Numbered from the stretch's first letter, positions 45,286 through 54,137 are shown. The stretch: 64,000 bases of DNA from WHSO01 sp963732875 (GCA_963732875.1 CAVTBD010000002.1:868001-932000); one strand, 5' to 3'. Notes: a model not told the origin generated them from the letters alone. Program-made: numbers and translations.

Positions 45286-46227
45286 ATGCATATCAGCAAC
45301 GCCTCATACTTCGGCCACCTCACCGGGGATACCCGGTCGGCCGCGCGGGTGCCGTCCGGCGGCACCGGCGCCACCAGCGGGTGGAACTGGAACACGACGT
45401 CGGCGCGCGGCGACACGGTCACGCTGTCGAGCCAGGCCGCCGCGGCCACGTCCGGCAGCGCCAGCGATCTCCTCGACAAGATCGCCGACGCGCTCAAGGC
45501 GCTGATCGAGAAGGCCGCCCAGGCGGGCGTCACCATCGTGGTCAGGGACGGCGGCGGCGGCGACACGCCGGCCCCGGCAACCACGTCATCCACGCCCGCC
45601 ACGACCACGCCATCCACGCCCACCACGACCACGCCGGCGGCATCGGCACCGGCCGCCGCCTCGGTGCGCGAGCTGATCTCCGGCACCGTGGCAGCGACGA
45701 CGACCGCCGTAAGCAGCGCCACCGCGGTCAAGCTGACCGGCCTCGCCCGCGCCGCGGCGGCCTCCGGCAACCCGGTGGTCGCGGCCAAGGCCACGGCCAC
45801 CTCCGCCACGGCCGCCACGGTCCCCGATACCGGCGCAAGCGACACCGCCGCCACGGATACGGCGACGGCCACCACCGACACCGCGCAGCCCGCGGCCAGC
45901 GCGGCGGCCAGGCGCGTGATCGTCATCACCGCGGCGGCGCTCGCCCAGGTGACCTCGTTCAAGGCGCTGATGTCGCTGGTCGACAAGGTGGAAAGCGGCA
46001 TCGCCACCACCGCTTCCGGCACCACCACCATCGACACGGCCCAGTCGGCTGCCACCCAGGCGGCGGCGCAGTCGTTCCTGGCGCAGACCGACAACGCGCC
46101 CGACACCCAGCAAGTACGCGCCCTCAAGGCCTATCAGCAGGTGGTGAACCTGGTCACCGAGCAGCTCGACCAGCCCACGACGACCCCCACCTGGGCACGC
46201 CCGCGCGGCGCGGGCTTCGCCGCCTGA
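45286..46227 (+). CDS. Thr/Ala-rich low-complexity protein
   Basis: A 313-residue protein without a signal peptide. The N-terminus MHISNASYFGHL and GDTVTLSSQAAAATSG recall the short SxDTVSLSxxA motifs at the N-termini of several alphaproteobacterial surface- or flagellum-related proteins, but no family is recognised. Residues about 95-130 are Pro/Thr repeats (TPATTTPSTPTTTTPAAS), and about 130-225 is Ala/Thr/Ser-rich. A helical C-terminal part follows (ITAAALAQVTSFKALMSLVDKVE, then QQVRALKAYQQVVNLVTEQL). Strong compositional bias and the AT-rich upstream region make it an outlier. The function is unknown. Confidence 0.6.
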   Translation: MHISNASYFGHLTGDTRSAARVPSGGTGATSGWNWNTTSARGDTVTLSSQAAAATSGSASDLLDKIADALKALIEKAAQAGVTIVVRDGGGGDTPAPATTSSTPATTTPSTPTTTTPAASAPAAASVRELISGTVAATTTAVSSATAVKLTGLARAAAASGNPVVAAKATATSATAATVPDTGASDTAATDTATATTDTAQPAASAAARRVIVITAAALAQVTSFKALMSLVDKVESGIATTASGTTTIDTAQSAATQAAAQSFLAQTDNAPDTQQVRALKAYQQVVNLVTEQLDQPTTTPTWARPRGAGFAA

Positions 46228-46237
46228 CCGCAGCCTC

Positions 46238-46353
46238 AGAGCCTGATCGGCCCGGATCGGAACGATCCTGAGCCGTGAATCAGGCTCTGCACTTTGAATT
46301 CAGAGCAGGATTCACGGTTCGGATTGATCCGATCCGAACCGACCCTGCTCTAG
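46238..46353. repeat. CTAG-ended double-palindrome element (copy B, inverted)
   Basis: This is the reverse complement of the element at 3579-3698 with scattered substitutions: it runs AGAGCCTGATCGGCCCGG to CCTGCTCTAG. Stem bases differ in a paired way: GGTTCAGAT/ATCTGAACC in copy A corresponds to GGTTCGGAT/ATCCGAACC here. Only the GCTCTAG end keeps the CTAG. It starts 11 bp after the stop of the Thr/Ala-rich gene. Confidence 0.85.
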
Positions 46354-46365
46354 CGGCACGACGAA

Positions 46366-46391
46366 AAAGGGCCCCGCAAGCGGGGCCCTTT
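46366..46391. terminator. Bidirectional terminator
   Basis: AAAGGGCCCCGC (46366-46377) and GCGGGGCCCTTT (46380-46391) form a perfect 12-bp stem with an AA loop, flanked by A-run and T-rich sequence. It serves the convergent Thr/Ala-rich and cupin genes. Confidence 0.85.
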
Positions 46392-46418
46392 CTTGTGCCT
46401 TGCGCGACGTGCGCGGCG

Positions 46419-46931
46419 CTACTTCACCATGGCGGTGTAGCGCGGTGCGTTGGTGGCGTCGTCGGCGCCCGCATCCTTGAGCTTGCGCGGCGCGGAATTG
46501 GTGCGTCCCGACGAGACCGAGCCGAATTCGTGGAAGCCCTGGACCAGCATCAGCTCGGCTTCCTCGCCGCTGGTGTTCTCGAACCAGTAGCGCGCGTTCT
46601 TGGGGATGAAGATGCCTTCGAGCGGGCCGAACTCGCCCAGCACCTCGTCCTCGCCGCCCTTCTGGGCCGGCGGGCCGTAGAAGCGCAGGCGCCCCTTGAG
46701 CACCGTGAACATGCCATCCACCTTGGAGTGGTAGTGCATGTTGTTCTCGCCGCCCTCGGCCTTGATCACCTGGATATGGCCGCGCAGCAGCCCGGTGTCG
46801 CCGAGCCGCACCGAGACCTTGGCGCGCTCGAAGCCCTCGGGCTTGCTGTAGGAGAACTTGACGACGTGAGATTCGGCCTCGCGATGATCCGCTTCGCTCG
46901 GCTTGAGATCGGTCTTCTCGGCTACGGACAT
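46419..46931 (-). CDS. Cupin-domain protein
   Basis: A 170-residue single-domain cupin. The metal-binding motif is in NNMHYHSKVDGMFTVLKGRLRFYG (HYH, then a Glu-like position replaced by Asp), and the second motif is in FIPKNARYWFENTSGEEAELML. It may be a dioxygenase, isomerase or sugar-binding protein; no substrate is indicated. The ATG at 46931 is preceded by AGGAGG. It is upstream of the terminator it shares with the Thr/Ala-rich gene. Confidence 0.82.
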   Translation of the reverse strand: MSVAEKTDLKPSEADHREAESHVVKFSYSKPEGFERAKVSVRLGDTGLLRGHIQVIKAEGGENNMHYHSKVDGMFTVLKGRLRFYGPPAQKGGEDEVLGEFGPLEGIFIPKNARYWFENTSGEEAELMLVQGFHEFGSVSSGRTNSAPRKLKDAGADDATNAPRYTAMVK

Positions 46932-46998
46932 GGTTTCCTCCTGCAGGACTATGATTATTTTGGCGCATGTTAGCAGACGATTCCCACCGCCGCACGGC

Positions 46999-47346
46999 CT
47001 AATCGGGCGCCAGAATCCGTCCGTCGGGCCGGTAATCGCCGGCCCGGTCGAACACCTCCACCGCCCAGATGTCGGGGTCGAACCGGGCCTGGCGCGCGAT
47101 ATAGGCGTCCGCCTCGGCCTCCGGCAGCGCATCCGTGCCGAGCGGCCAGTGCCAGGCGAGCCCGCCGTCGGGCGCGGTCGCCTGGGCCAGCAGCCGCGCC
47201 CGGCCGTCCGGCCCGAGCAGCTTGAGGATCACCGTGCCGGCGTCCTCGTCGCCCTTGCGCAGCACCGTGAAGGCGCGGCCGGCGCGGTCGGCCATGCGCA
47301 ACTGGGCGCGCACCCACAGGCCCGACTTGACGCGCGGTTCCGTCAT
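46999..47346 (-). CDS. DUF1491-family protein
   Basis: This 115-residue protein is of the DUF1491 family, found mainly in Alphaproteobacteria. Landmarks are RVKSGLWVRAQLRMADRAGRAFTVLRKGDEDAGTVILKL and WPLG...AEADAYIARQARFDPDIWAVEVFDRAGDYRP. The start is ATG 47346 (MTEPRVKSG). The function is unknown. It is divergent from the VOC gene. Confidence 0.85.
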   Translation of the reverse strand: MTEPRVKSGLWVRAQLRMADRAGRAFTVLRKGDEDAGTVILKLLGPDGRARLLAQATAPDGGLAWHWPLGTDALPEAEADAYIARQARFDPDIWAVEVFDRAGDYRPDGRILAPD

Positions 47347-47435
47347 GACGCCAAACCTCTCTTTCCCGCACCGCCTTGGCATGCGGTGGTGGGCACCGGT
47401 ATAATCATCCAAAACCGGTCATCAGGGAGCAAGCC

Positions 47436-47861
47436 ATGATCAAAATGAAGGGCCTTACCCATTTCACCATCCCCGTCACCGACCTGAAGCGGTCGAAGGC
47501 GTTCTACGTCGACCTGCTGGGCTTCGACTTCGTGCGCGAGAACAAGCACATGGTGTTCGTGAAGAACCAGGACGACTACTTCGTGCTGACCCATTCCAAG
47601 AACAAGGTCGACCCCAACCCGGGCGACGAGAACGAGATCCATACCGCGTTCTACGTCGACCCCGACGAATACGACCGCGCCAAGAAGTACCTCGCCGACC
47701 ACCACGTCAAGATTCTCCTCGACGAGGAGCGCCACGGCGACGCCACCTTCACCGGCCGCAGCCTCTACTTCCACGATCCCGACCGCAACGTGCTCGAGCT
47801 GCACGAACTCGGACAAGGACTAGACGGGCAAGGACCGGGCAGCACCGCTGCCGGCACGTAA
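47436..47861 (+). CDS. VOC-family (glyoxalase-like) protein
   Basis: A 141-residue single-unit vicinal-oxygen-chelate protein: LTHFTIPVTDLKRSKAFYVDLLGFDFV at the N-terminus (His of module 1) and LYFHDPDRNVLELHEL at the C-terminus (conserved Glu). It may be a dimeric glyoxalase, fosfomycin-resistance-type or dioxygenase-related protein; the substrate is unknown. The ATG at 47436 is preceded by AGGGAGC. A terminator follows directly after the stop. Confidence 0.84.
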   Translation: MIKMKGLTHFTIPVTDLKRSKAFYVDLLGFDFVRENKHMVFVKNQDDYFVLTHSKNKVDPNPGDENEIHTAFYVDPDEYDRAKKYLADHHVKILLDEERHGDATFTGRSLYFHDPDRNVLELHELGQGLDGQGPGSTAAGT

Positions 47862-47885
47862 AAGGGCGGCTTTCGGGCCGCCCTT
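47862..47885 (+). terminator. Terminator of the VOC gene
   Basis: AAGGGCGGC (47862-47870) and GCCGCCCTT (47877-47885) form a perfect 9-bp stem with a 6-nt loop directly after the stop codon. Confidence 0.8.
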
Positions 47886-47973
47886 CGCGTTTCCGGCCCG
47901 CATCATCCGGATGCCGCGCTTCGCGCTATAATCGGCGCGGCATTTCCGTTTCCCGTTCGAAAGGACCAAGGCC

Positions 47974-48375
47974 ATGGCCGTGACCTCGTTCTACGCCGGG
48001 CTTCTCGCCCTGATGTTCGTGGTGCTCAGCATCCGCGTGGTCGGGCGACGGCGGACGGCCCATGTCGGGCTCGGCGACGGCGGCGACCGCGCGCTGCTCA
48101 GGCGCCAGCGGGTTCACGGCAACTTCGCCGAATACGTGCCGTTCGCGCTTCTGCTGATGGGCCTCGGCGAGGCCCAGGGGCTGCAGACATGGGCCGTGCA
48201 CGGTCTCGGCGTGCTGCTGGTCGCGGGCCGGGTGATCCATGCGTTCGGCGTGATCCGCGAACCCGAGCCGGTCCGCTGGCGCATCTGCGGCATGACGCTC
48301 ACCTTCGCGGTCCTGGTCCTGGGCGCGCTCGCCAACCTCGCGCTGACGGGCCTGATATGGCTCGGCGCGGTGTGA
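47974..48375 (+). CDS. MAPEG-family membrane protein
   Basis: A 133-residue membrane protein of the MAPEG family (glutathione-linked or eicosanoid-type enzymes in eukaryotes). There are four hydrophobic segments; the characteristic RRQRVHGNFAEYVPFALLLMGLGEAQG (with HGNFAEY) and GRVIHAFG are present. The bacterial role may be glutathione conjugation of hydrophobic compounds. A ribosome-binding AAAGGA is upstream of the ATG. Its stop is 4 bp from the end of the convergent amidohydrolase gene. Confidence 0.87.
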   Translation: MAVTSFYAGLLALMFVVLSIRVVGRRRTAHVGLGDGGDRALLRRQRVHGNFAEYVPFALLLMGLGEAQGLQTWAVHGLGVLLVAGRVIHAFGVIREPEPVRWRICGMTLTFAVLVLGALANLALTGLIWLGAV

Positions 48376-48378
48376 GGC

Positions 48379-49431
48379 TCAGTTGAGGCGGTAGAGCCGC
48401 TTCGAGTTGGGGCCTAGGATCTTGTCGACGCTGGCGACCGCGACCGTGCCGCCCTCGCGCAGGATGCGCAGCGCCTCGATCTCGGCCGAGGTGTCGGTGT
48501 GGCCGTAATCGGTGCCGACCACCAGGTTGTCGTCGCCGGCGCGGTCGATGATGTAGGGGATGTCGTCGGTCACCTCCACGGTGACGTAGATGTTGTTGTC
48601 CTTGAGCGGGTCCGACGACAGCCGCCGGCCCTTGCGGCGCAGGCGCTTGCCGGCATCGAGCAGCGCATACGGCACCCAGCTCGCGGACGCCTCGATGAAG
48701 CCCCAGTTGAGCTCGGGGAAACGCTTCGGCACCTCGTATTCGAGCAAGCCGTGGAACGCCGAGACCATGGACAGCTTGAACTTGGCGAAGCTGTCGGGCT
48801 CGAGGAACTTGTGGTTCTGGTACGAGCCGTTGCCGGCGTGGAAGGTGATGGCGAGGCCGAGCTCCTGGGCGGTGGCATAGAGATGGTCGAAGTAGCTGTC
48901 GTAGACCATGCGCTCGCACTCGAACGGACGCACGAATACCGACACCGCGCCGTGGGCCTTGCAGAATTCCAGCTCCTCGCGCAGGCGGTGGAGCGAGTTG
49001 AGCGGCGCCATGGCGGCCCAGCGCAGCCTGTCGGGCGCCTGCTTCCAGATGTCGGCGAGCCACTGGTTGTAGGCGTGGTAGAGCGCGAATTCGCCGGCCG
49101 CATCGCGCGCGCACGGGCTCAGGAAGATAGTGGGATAGAGCACCTGCACGTCGATCTTGAGCTCGTCCATATGGGCGATGCGCTTGGTAACGCTTGTCAG
49201 GTTGCGCGATTCCTCGTCGGTCTGCTCGATGTTGATGTTGCGGTCCCACGGCTGCACGTGGGTCTCGAACATCACCCATTCCTTCGACACGCCGCCGCGG
49301 TTGGTGAGATCGCTGAACGCGCCCGACGTCTGCCGCATGGTGCGCGGCGCGAACCGCGCCGCCTCGGCCGGCAGATAGGACCAGGTGTGGTCGTTCTCGA
49401 TGACGTGGGCGTCGGCGTCGATGACGGTCAT
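48379..49431 (-). CDS. Amidohydrolase family protein (ACMSD-like)
   Basis: A 350-residue metal-dependent amidohydrolase of the amidohydrolase-2 family, which includes decarboxylases such as ACMSD and 5-carboxyvanillate decarboxylase. The N-terminus MTVIDADAHVIEN has the metal-binding DxDxH pattern; a further His is in ITFHAGNG and an Asp in VVGTDYGHTD. RIAHMDELKIDVQVLYPTIFLS and PLNSLHRLREELEF are typical of this family. The likely reaction is decarboxylation or hydrolysis of an aromatic or ring-opened acid. It is divergent from the molybdenum hydroxylase genes across a 330-bp gap, suggesting a shared pathway or regulation. Confidence 0.86.
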   Translation of the reverse strand: MTVIDADAHVIENDHTWSYLPAEAARFAPRTMRQTSGAFSDLTNRGGVSKEWVMFETHVQPWDRNINIEQTDEESRNLTSVTKRIAHMDELKIDVQVLYPTIFLSPCARDAAGEFALYHAYNQWLADIWKQAPDRLRWAAMAPLNSLHRLREELEFCKAHGAVSVFVRPFECERMVYDSYFDHLYATAQELGLAITFHAGNGSYQNHKFLEPDSFAKFKLSMVSAFHGLLEYEVPKRFPELNWGFIEASASWVPYALLDAGKRLRRKGRRLSSDPLKDNNIYVTVEVTDDIPYIIDRAGDDNLVVGTDYGHTDTSAEIEALRILREGGTVAVASVDKILGPNSKRLYRLN

Positions 49432-49761
49432 GGGGGTGTCTCCCGGGGATGGAACGATGCGGACCCGATCATTCGGGTTCTATGCAATTGCCCCTTTATA
49501 CCCCTTTTACGAGGGTGGACAAACGCCGGCCGCGCGCGGTAAGGCGACGGGCACGAAAAACGGGAATGTCTTCCCCTTTCGCGCCCGAGCCGATAGAATT
49601 CATCAACTCACGGCGCCCGCGTATCCGGGCCGCCACCACTGGAAAGAGCGGCTTCTGGCGCCGCCGCGACCGCGGCGGACGGATGGTGGCCGTTAGTGTT
49701 TGTCATTTGATTTGGCGGAGGCCCGGGCAACGGGCCCCGGCACAGGATCGGGGACGCGACA
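49432..49761. other. Divergent promoter region without recognised gene
   Basis: This 330-bp region lies between the amidohydrolase gene and the molybdenum hydroxylase genes. It contains no supported reading frame. A GGCCCGGGC-AA-CGGGCCCC hairpin-like sequence lies about 30-50 bp before the 49762 start, and ATTTGATTTGGCGGAGG is just upstream of it. Promoters for both flanking genes are expected here but I cannot place them. Confidence 0.4.
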
Positions 49762-52110
49762 ATGGACAGTTTCGGCGAGAAATTCGGGATCGGCCAGCCG
49801 GTGCGGCGCAAGGAAGACCAGCGCCTGCTGACGGGCGGCGGCAAGTATACCGACGACGTCAACCTTCCGGGCCAGCTCCACCTGGCGTTCCTGCGCGCGC
49901 CCATGGCCCACGGCACGATCAAGGGCATGGACGTTGCCGCCGCCAAGGCGGCGCCGGGCGTGGTCGGCGTGTTCTGGGGCAAGGACCTCGCTGACGACGG
50001 CATCGGCCGTGTCTCCACCGACGCCAAGCTGGAGGACCGCGCCGGCAACGTCATGTACCGCACCCAGCGCCTGGCGCTGCCCGACGACAAGGTGCGCTAT
50101 GCCGGCGAGCCGATCGCCATGGTGATCGCCGAGACGGCGAACCAGGCCAAGGACGCCGCCGAGATGATCATGCCCGATATCGAGGAGCTGCCGGTCGCCG
50201 TCAATGCGGCGCAGGCGCTCGCCAAGGGCGCCCCCGCGATCCACGAGGAGAAGCCCGACAATCTCTGCCTGCACTGGGAGAACGACGGGCTGGAACCCTA
50301 CGACGCGGTCGCCAGGACCGCCCACAAGATCGTCTCCATCGACCTCATCAACAACCGGGTCGTGCCGGTGCCGATGGAGCCCAAGTGCTGCACCGCCTCC
50401 ATGGGCGATGACGGCCGCCTCACCGTCTACGCGCCGTTCCAGGGCGGGCGCCGCGTCCAGGGCGCGCTGTGCGACATCCTGTTCGACGGCGACAGCGGCA
50501 AGGTGCGCCACGTCGCGCAGAACACCGGCGGCGGCTTCGGCACCCGGTCCAAGATCTATCCCGAGATCGTGGCCGTGGCCTACGCCGCCAAGAAGCTCGG
50601 CAAGACCGTGAAGTGGTCGGGCGACCGCTCCGAGACCTTCGTCTCCGACCTGCACGGGCGCGACCAGGTCAACAAGGCCGAGCTCGCGCTCGACAAGGAC
50701 GGCAAGATCCTCGGCTACAAGATCCTGACCTACGCCAACATCGGCGCCTGGGTCACCGAGAACGGCGCGCGCCTCCCGATCGACGGCGGCGGGCGCATCG
50801 TCGGCGGCTGCTACGCCATCCCGATCCTCTACTATTCGTGCAAGGCGGTGATCACCAACACGGTGCCGACCGACACCTACCGCGGCGCCGGCCGGCCCGA
50901 GGCCAACTACCTGATCGAACGCCTGATCCAGAAGGCCGCCGAGGAAATGGGTATCGATCCGCTGGAGATGCGCAAGCGCAACTACATCCAGGATTTCCCC
51001 TACACCACCCAGATGGGCCTCAAGATCGACTGCGGCGACTTCGCCAAGTGCCAGGACGACGCCGCCAAGGGCGCCGACTGGAAGGGCTTCGAAGCGCGCC
51101 GCAAGGAAGCGGAGAAGCGCGGCAAGCTGCGCGGCATCGGCCTCGCCTCGTTCATCGAGGGCGCGGGCGGGCGGCCCGAGGAGGTCATGCGGCTCCGCTT
51201 CGAGAAGGACGGCCGGCTGAGCATCCTGTCCGGCACCTATTCGCACGGCCAGGGCCATACCACGGTCTATTCGCAGATCGCCCATGAAAAGCTGGGCGTG
51301 CCGTTCGACGACGTCGACCTGATCCAGGGCGACACCGACACCACGCCCGACGGCGCCGCCGGCACGTTCGGCTCGCGCTCCTCGCAGATGGGCGGCGTCG
51401 CGATCCTGCGCGCCTCCGACATCCTCATCGAGAAGGGCAAGAAGATCGCCGGCCACCTGCTTCAGAGCCCGGCCGAGGAGATCACCTTCGAAGCCGGCGA
51501 ATTCAAGACGAAGTCCGGCTCCGCGGTCTCCATCACCGAGATCGCCAAGGCCGCGCACGACCCGGCCAAGCTGCCCGAGGGCATCGATCCCGGCCTCGAC
51601 GAGACCTATCACTACAAGCGCGAATTCCCGATGAACTACCCGAACGGCTGCCACATCTGCGAGGTCGAGGTCGATCCCGAGACCGGGGCGATCGAGATCA
51701 CGAGCTTCGTGGCCGCCGACGACTGCGGCACGGTGCTGAACCCGCTGATCGTTCACGGCCAGGTCCACGGCGGCGTCGCCCAGGGCATCGGCCAGGCGAT
51801 GACCGAATACCTCGTCTACGACGAGGAAACGGGCCAGCTGTTGACCGGCACGTTCATGGACTACGGCATGCCGCGCGCGCACCACTTCCCGCGCATGGAA
51901 GCCCATTTCGTGCCCGTGCCGACCCCCAACAACGAGCTCGGCGTCAAGGGCGCCGGCGAGGCGGGCTGCTGCGGCGCGCCGACGGCGCTGGTGCACGCGG
52001 TCCTGTCCGCGCTCAAGCCGCTCGGCATCAAGCACGTCGACATGCCGCTCACGCCCGACCGCGTGTGGCACGTCATCAACCAAGCCCAGAGCAAAGGAGC
52101 CGCCGCCTGA
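49762..52110 (+). CDS. Molybdenum hydroxylase large subunit (xanthine/CO dehydrogenase family, form II)
   Basis: The 782-residue Mo-cofactor subunit of a xanthine-dehydrogenase-family hydroxylase. Landmarks: GQPVRRKEDQRLLTGGGKYTDD at the start, NTGGGFGTRSKIYPE (about 255-269), TYRGAGRPEANYLIERL (about 372-388), GTFGSRSSQMGG and the active-site Glu733 in GVKGAGEAGC. The TYRGAGR loop is like form II (putative) CO dehydrogenases; the AYRCSFR active-site loop of genuine CO dehydrogenase is absent, so CO oxidation is unlikely. The enzyme probably hydroxylates an N-heterocycle or aldehyde. The stop overlaps the CoxG-like gene start by 1 nt. Confidence 0.9.
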   Translation: MDSFGEKFGIGQPVRRKEDQRLLTGGGKYTDDVNLPGQLHLAFLRAPMAHGTIKGMDVAAAKAAPGVVGVFWGKDLADDGIGRVSTDAKLEDRAGNVMYRTQRLALPDDKVRYAGEPIAMVIAETANQAKDAAEMIMPDIEELPVAVNAAQALAKGAPAIHEEKPDNLCLHWENDGLEPYDAVARTAHKIVSIDLINNRVVPVPMEPKCCTASMGDDGRLTVYAPFQGGRRVQGALCDILFDGDSGKVRHVAQNTGGGFGTRSKIYPEIVAVAYAAKKLGKTVKWSGDRSETFVSDLHGRDQVNKAELALDKDGKILGYKILTYANIGAWVTENGARLPIDGGGRIVGGCYAIPILYYSCKAVITNTVPTDTYRGAGRPEANYLIERLIQKAAEEMGIDPLEMRKRNYIQDFPYTTQMGLKIDCGDFAKCQDDAAKGADWKGFEARRKEAEKRGKLRGIGLASFIEGAGGRPEEVMRLRFEKDGRLSILSGTYSHGQGHTTVYSQIAHEKLGVPFDDVDLIQGDTDTTPDGAAGTFGSRSSQMGGVAILRASDILIEKGKKIAGHLLQSPAEEITFEAGEFKTKSGSAVSITEIAKAAHDPAKLPEGIDPGLDETYHYKREFPMNYPNGCHICEVEVDPETGAIEITSFVAADDCGTVLNPLIVHGQVHGGVAQGIGQAMTEYLVYDEETGQLLTGTFMDYGMPRAHHFPRMEAHFVPVPTPNNELGVKGAGEAGCCGAPTALVHAVLSALKPLGIKHVDMPLTPDRVWHVINQAQSKGAAA

Positions 52111-52712
52111 TGGACATGTCCGGCGAAAAGCGTATCCCCGCCCCTCGCGACACGGTGTGGGAAGCCCTCAACGACCCTGAGGCGCTGAAGGCGTCCATTC
52201 CGGGCTGCGAGTTGGTCGAGAAGAAGTCCGACACCCAGTTCGCCGCCCGGGTGGTGATGGCGATCGGCCCGGTCAAGGCCAAGTTCTCGGGCGAGGTGAC
52301 GCTTTCCGACATGGACCCGCCCAACGGCTACACGCTGTCAGGCCAGGGCTCGGGCGGCGTCGCCGGGTTCGGCAAGGGCGAGGCCAAGGTTTCCCTGCGC
52401 GAAGAAGGCCCCGAAACGGTGATCTCCTATCAGGTGCATGCCTCGGTCGGCGGCAAGCTCGCCCAGGTCGGCCAGCGCCTGATCGACACCACGGCCAAGA
52501 AGCTCGCCGACCAGTTCTTCGAGAATTTCAGCAGGCACGTCCAGTCGGGCCAGCCCGAGGCGGCCCCGGCGGAGGCCCCCAAGGCCACACCCACCGCGCA
52601 ACCGGCACCGGTCGGCACGGCGGCATCCACCGGCGCACCGGCGGGTTTCGGCTGGATGTTCTGGCTACTGGCGGTCATCGCCCTGATCGCACTATGGTTC
52701 ATCAATCACTGA
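52110..52712 (+). CDS. CoxG-like SRPBCC protein
   Basis: A 200-residue protein of the CoxG family (SRPBCC fold), which anchors molybdenum hydroxylases of the CO-dehydrogenase type to the membrane. The domain runs from MDMSGEKRIPAPRDTVWEALNDPEALKASIPGCELVEKK to about residue 145, followed by a Pro/Ala/Thr-rich linker and one C-terminal transmembrane helix (FGWMFWLLAVIALIALWFI). It overlaps the large-subunit gene by 1 nt. Membrane attachment suggests electron transfer into the respiratory chain. Confidence 0.88.
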   Translation: MDMSGEKRIPAPRDTVWEALNDPEALKASIPGCELVEKKSDTQFAARVVMAIGPVKAKFSGEVTLSDMDPPNGYTLSGQGSGGVAGFGKGEAKVSLREEGPETVISYQVHASVGGKLAQVGQRLIDTTAKKLADQFFENFSRHVQSGQPEAAPAEAPKATPTAQPAPVGTAASTGAPAGFGWMFWLLAVIALIALWFINH

Positions 52713-52760
52713 GCGCATAATCGCGCAAAACAGCACGGGAAGGCGTAGAAGGAGGGGAGC

Positions 52761-53246
52761 GTGAGCACCACCAAAGTCACCATGACAGTCAACGGCAAGA
52801 AGGTCTCGGCCGATGTCGAAGCGCGTACTCTGCTGGTTCAGTACCTGCGTGAGCACATCGGCCTGACCGGCACCCATGTCGGCTGCGACACCTCGCAGTG
52901 CGGCTGCTGCAACATCCATCTCAACGGCGAGGCGATCAAGTCCTGCACCATCCTCGCAGTGCAGTGCGAGGGTGCCGACGTCGTCACCATCGAGGGGCTG
53001 GCCCCGGGCGACGGCGAGCTGCATCCCATGCAGAAGGCGTTCTGGGAGCACCACGGCCTGCAGTGCGGGTTCTGCACCCCCGGCATGGTGATGGTCGGTT
53101 GCGACATCGCGCGGCGCATTCCCGACGCCGACGAGAAGACCATTCGCCACGAGCTGGAAGGCAACCTGTGCCGCTGCACCGGCTACGAACACATCGTGGA
53201 AGCGATCCACGACGGCATCCGGGCCATGAACCAGGGCAAGAACTGA
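52761..53246 (+). CDS. Molybdenum hydroxylase [2Fe-2S] small subunit
   Basis: A 161-residue iron-sulfur subunit. The plant-type ferredoxin cluster is ligated by cysteines in HVGCDTSQCGCCNIHLNG and IKSCTILA; the second cluster by LQCGFCTPGM and GNLCRCTGYEHIVEAI. All eight expected Cys residues are present. The start is GTG 52761 with GGAGGGGAGC upstream. It transfers electrons from the Mo site to the FAD subunit. It lies between coxG-like and FAD-subunit genes in the order L-G-S-M. Confidence 0.94.
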   Translation: MSTTKVTMTVNGKKVSADVEARTLLVQYLREHIGLTGTHVGCDTSQCGCCNIHLNGEAIKSCTILAVQCEGADVVTIEGLAPGDGELHPMQKAFWEHHGLQCGFCTPGMVMVGCDIARRIPDADEKTIRHELEGNLCRCTGYEHIVEAIHDGIRAMNQGKN

Positions 53247-53268
53247 CGGGGATCGGGAGGACACGACC

Positions 53269-54066
53269 ATGTACGCATTCAACTACCATCGTCCGAAATC
53301 CCTCGATGACGCCGCCAAGGCGGTCGCCGAGGCCGAGGACGGCAAGATCATCGCCGGCGGCATGACGTTGCTGCCGTCTATGAAGCTGCGCCTCGCAGCG
53401 CCGTCGGACCTCGTCGACCTCGCCGCCATCGACGGCCTCAAGGGCATCAAGGTCGACGGCAAGACCGTCACCATCGGCGCCATGACCCGCCACGTCGAGG
53501 TGCAGACCTCGGCCGACGTGAAGAAGGCGATCCCCGCGCTCGCCGCGCTGGCCGGGGGGATCGGCGATCCCAGCGTGCGCAACCGCGGCACCATCGGCGG
53601 CTCGGTCGCCAATTCCGACCCGGCGGCGGACTATCCCTCCGCCGTGCTCGGCCTCGGCGCCACGGTCGAGACCAACAAGCGCAAGATCGCGGGCGACGCG
53701 TTCTTCACCGGCCTGTTCGAAACCGCGCTGGAGCCGGGCGAGATCATCAAGGCGATCCATTTCCCGGCGCCCGACGCGGCGGCCTACGAGAAGTTCGAGC
53801 AACCTGCCTCGGGCTTCGCCATGGTCGGTGTCTTCGTCGCGCGCTTCGGCAAGGACGTGCGCGTCGCCATCACCGGCGCCAGGGACCACGTGTTCCGCGT
53901 GCCCGAGATGGAGAAGGCGCTGGCCGCCAAGTTCGCGCCCGAATCGGTCGCCGACATCCATCTGCCGGAAGACGACATGCTGTCGGACATCCACTGCAGC
54001 GCCGATTACCGCGCGCACCTTTGCACGGTGATCGCGAAGCGCGCCGTGGCCAAGGCCGCCGGCTGA
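53269..54066 (+). CDS. Molybdenum hydroxylase FAD-binding medium subunit
   Basis: The 265-residue FAD subunit. FAD-binding motifs are IIAGGMTLLPSMKLRL (residues about 27-42) and TIGGSVANSDPAADYPS (about 109-125); the CO-dehydrogenase FAD C-terminal domain follows (ETALEPGEIIKAIHFPAPDA). It passes electrons to quinone or another acceptor. It is the last gene of the hydroxylase operon, 22 bp after the small subunit, and a strong terminator follows 21 bp after the stop. Confidence 0.92.
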   Translation: MYAFNYHRPKSLDDAAKAVAEAEDGKIIAGGMTLLPSMKLRLAAPSDLVDLAAIDGLKGIKVDGKTVTIGAMTRHVEVQTSADVKKAIPALAALAGGIGDPSVRNRGTIGGSVANSDPAADYPSAVLGLGATVETNKRKIAGDAFFTGLFETALEPGEIIKAIHFPAPDAAAYEKFEQPASGFAMVGVFVARFGKDVRVAITGARDHVFRVPEMEKALAAKFAPESVADIHLPEDDMLSDIHCSADYRAHLCTVIAKRAVAKAAG

Positions 54067-54087
54067 GCCGGCGCATGACGCAAAGAG

Positions 54088-54117
54088 AAAGGGCGGTCCC
54101 GCGGGGCCGCCCTTTTT
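54088..54117. terminator. Terminator between the hydroxylase operon and the convergent ABC gene
   Basis: AAAGGGCGG (54088-54096) pairs with CCGCCCTTT (54107-54115), enclosing TCCC/GGGG pairing, and is followed by TT. It lies between the FAD subunit gene and the convergent ABC ATPase gene. Confidence 0.85.
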
Positions 54118-54137
54118 CGTTGGTCTGAGCGCCCGCC

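Noticed and set aside
49693..52083. Long open frame on the minus strand opposite the molybdenum hydroxylase large subunit
   Set aside because: The plus-strand gene has full family motifs; the antisense translation is low-complexity Val/Asp/Gly/Ala with no domain.
49762..53246. Genuine aerobic CO dehydrogenase (form I)
   Set aside because: The large subunit lacks the AYRCSFR active-site loop and has TYRGAGR, the form II pattern.
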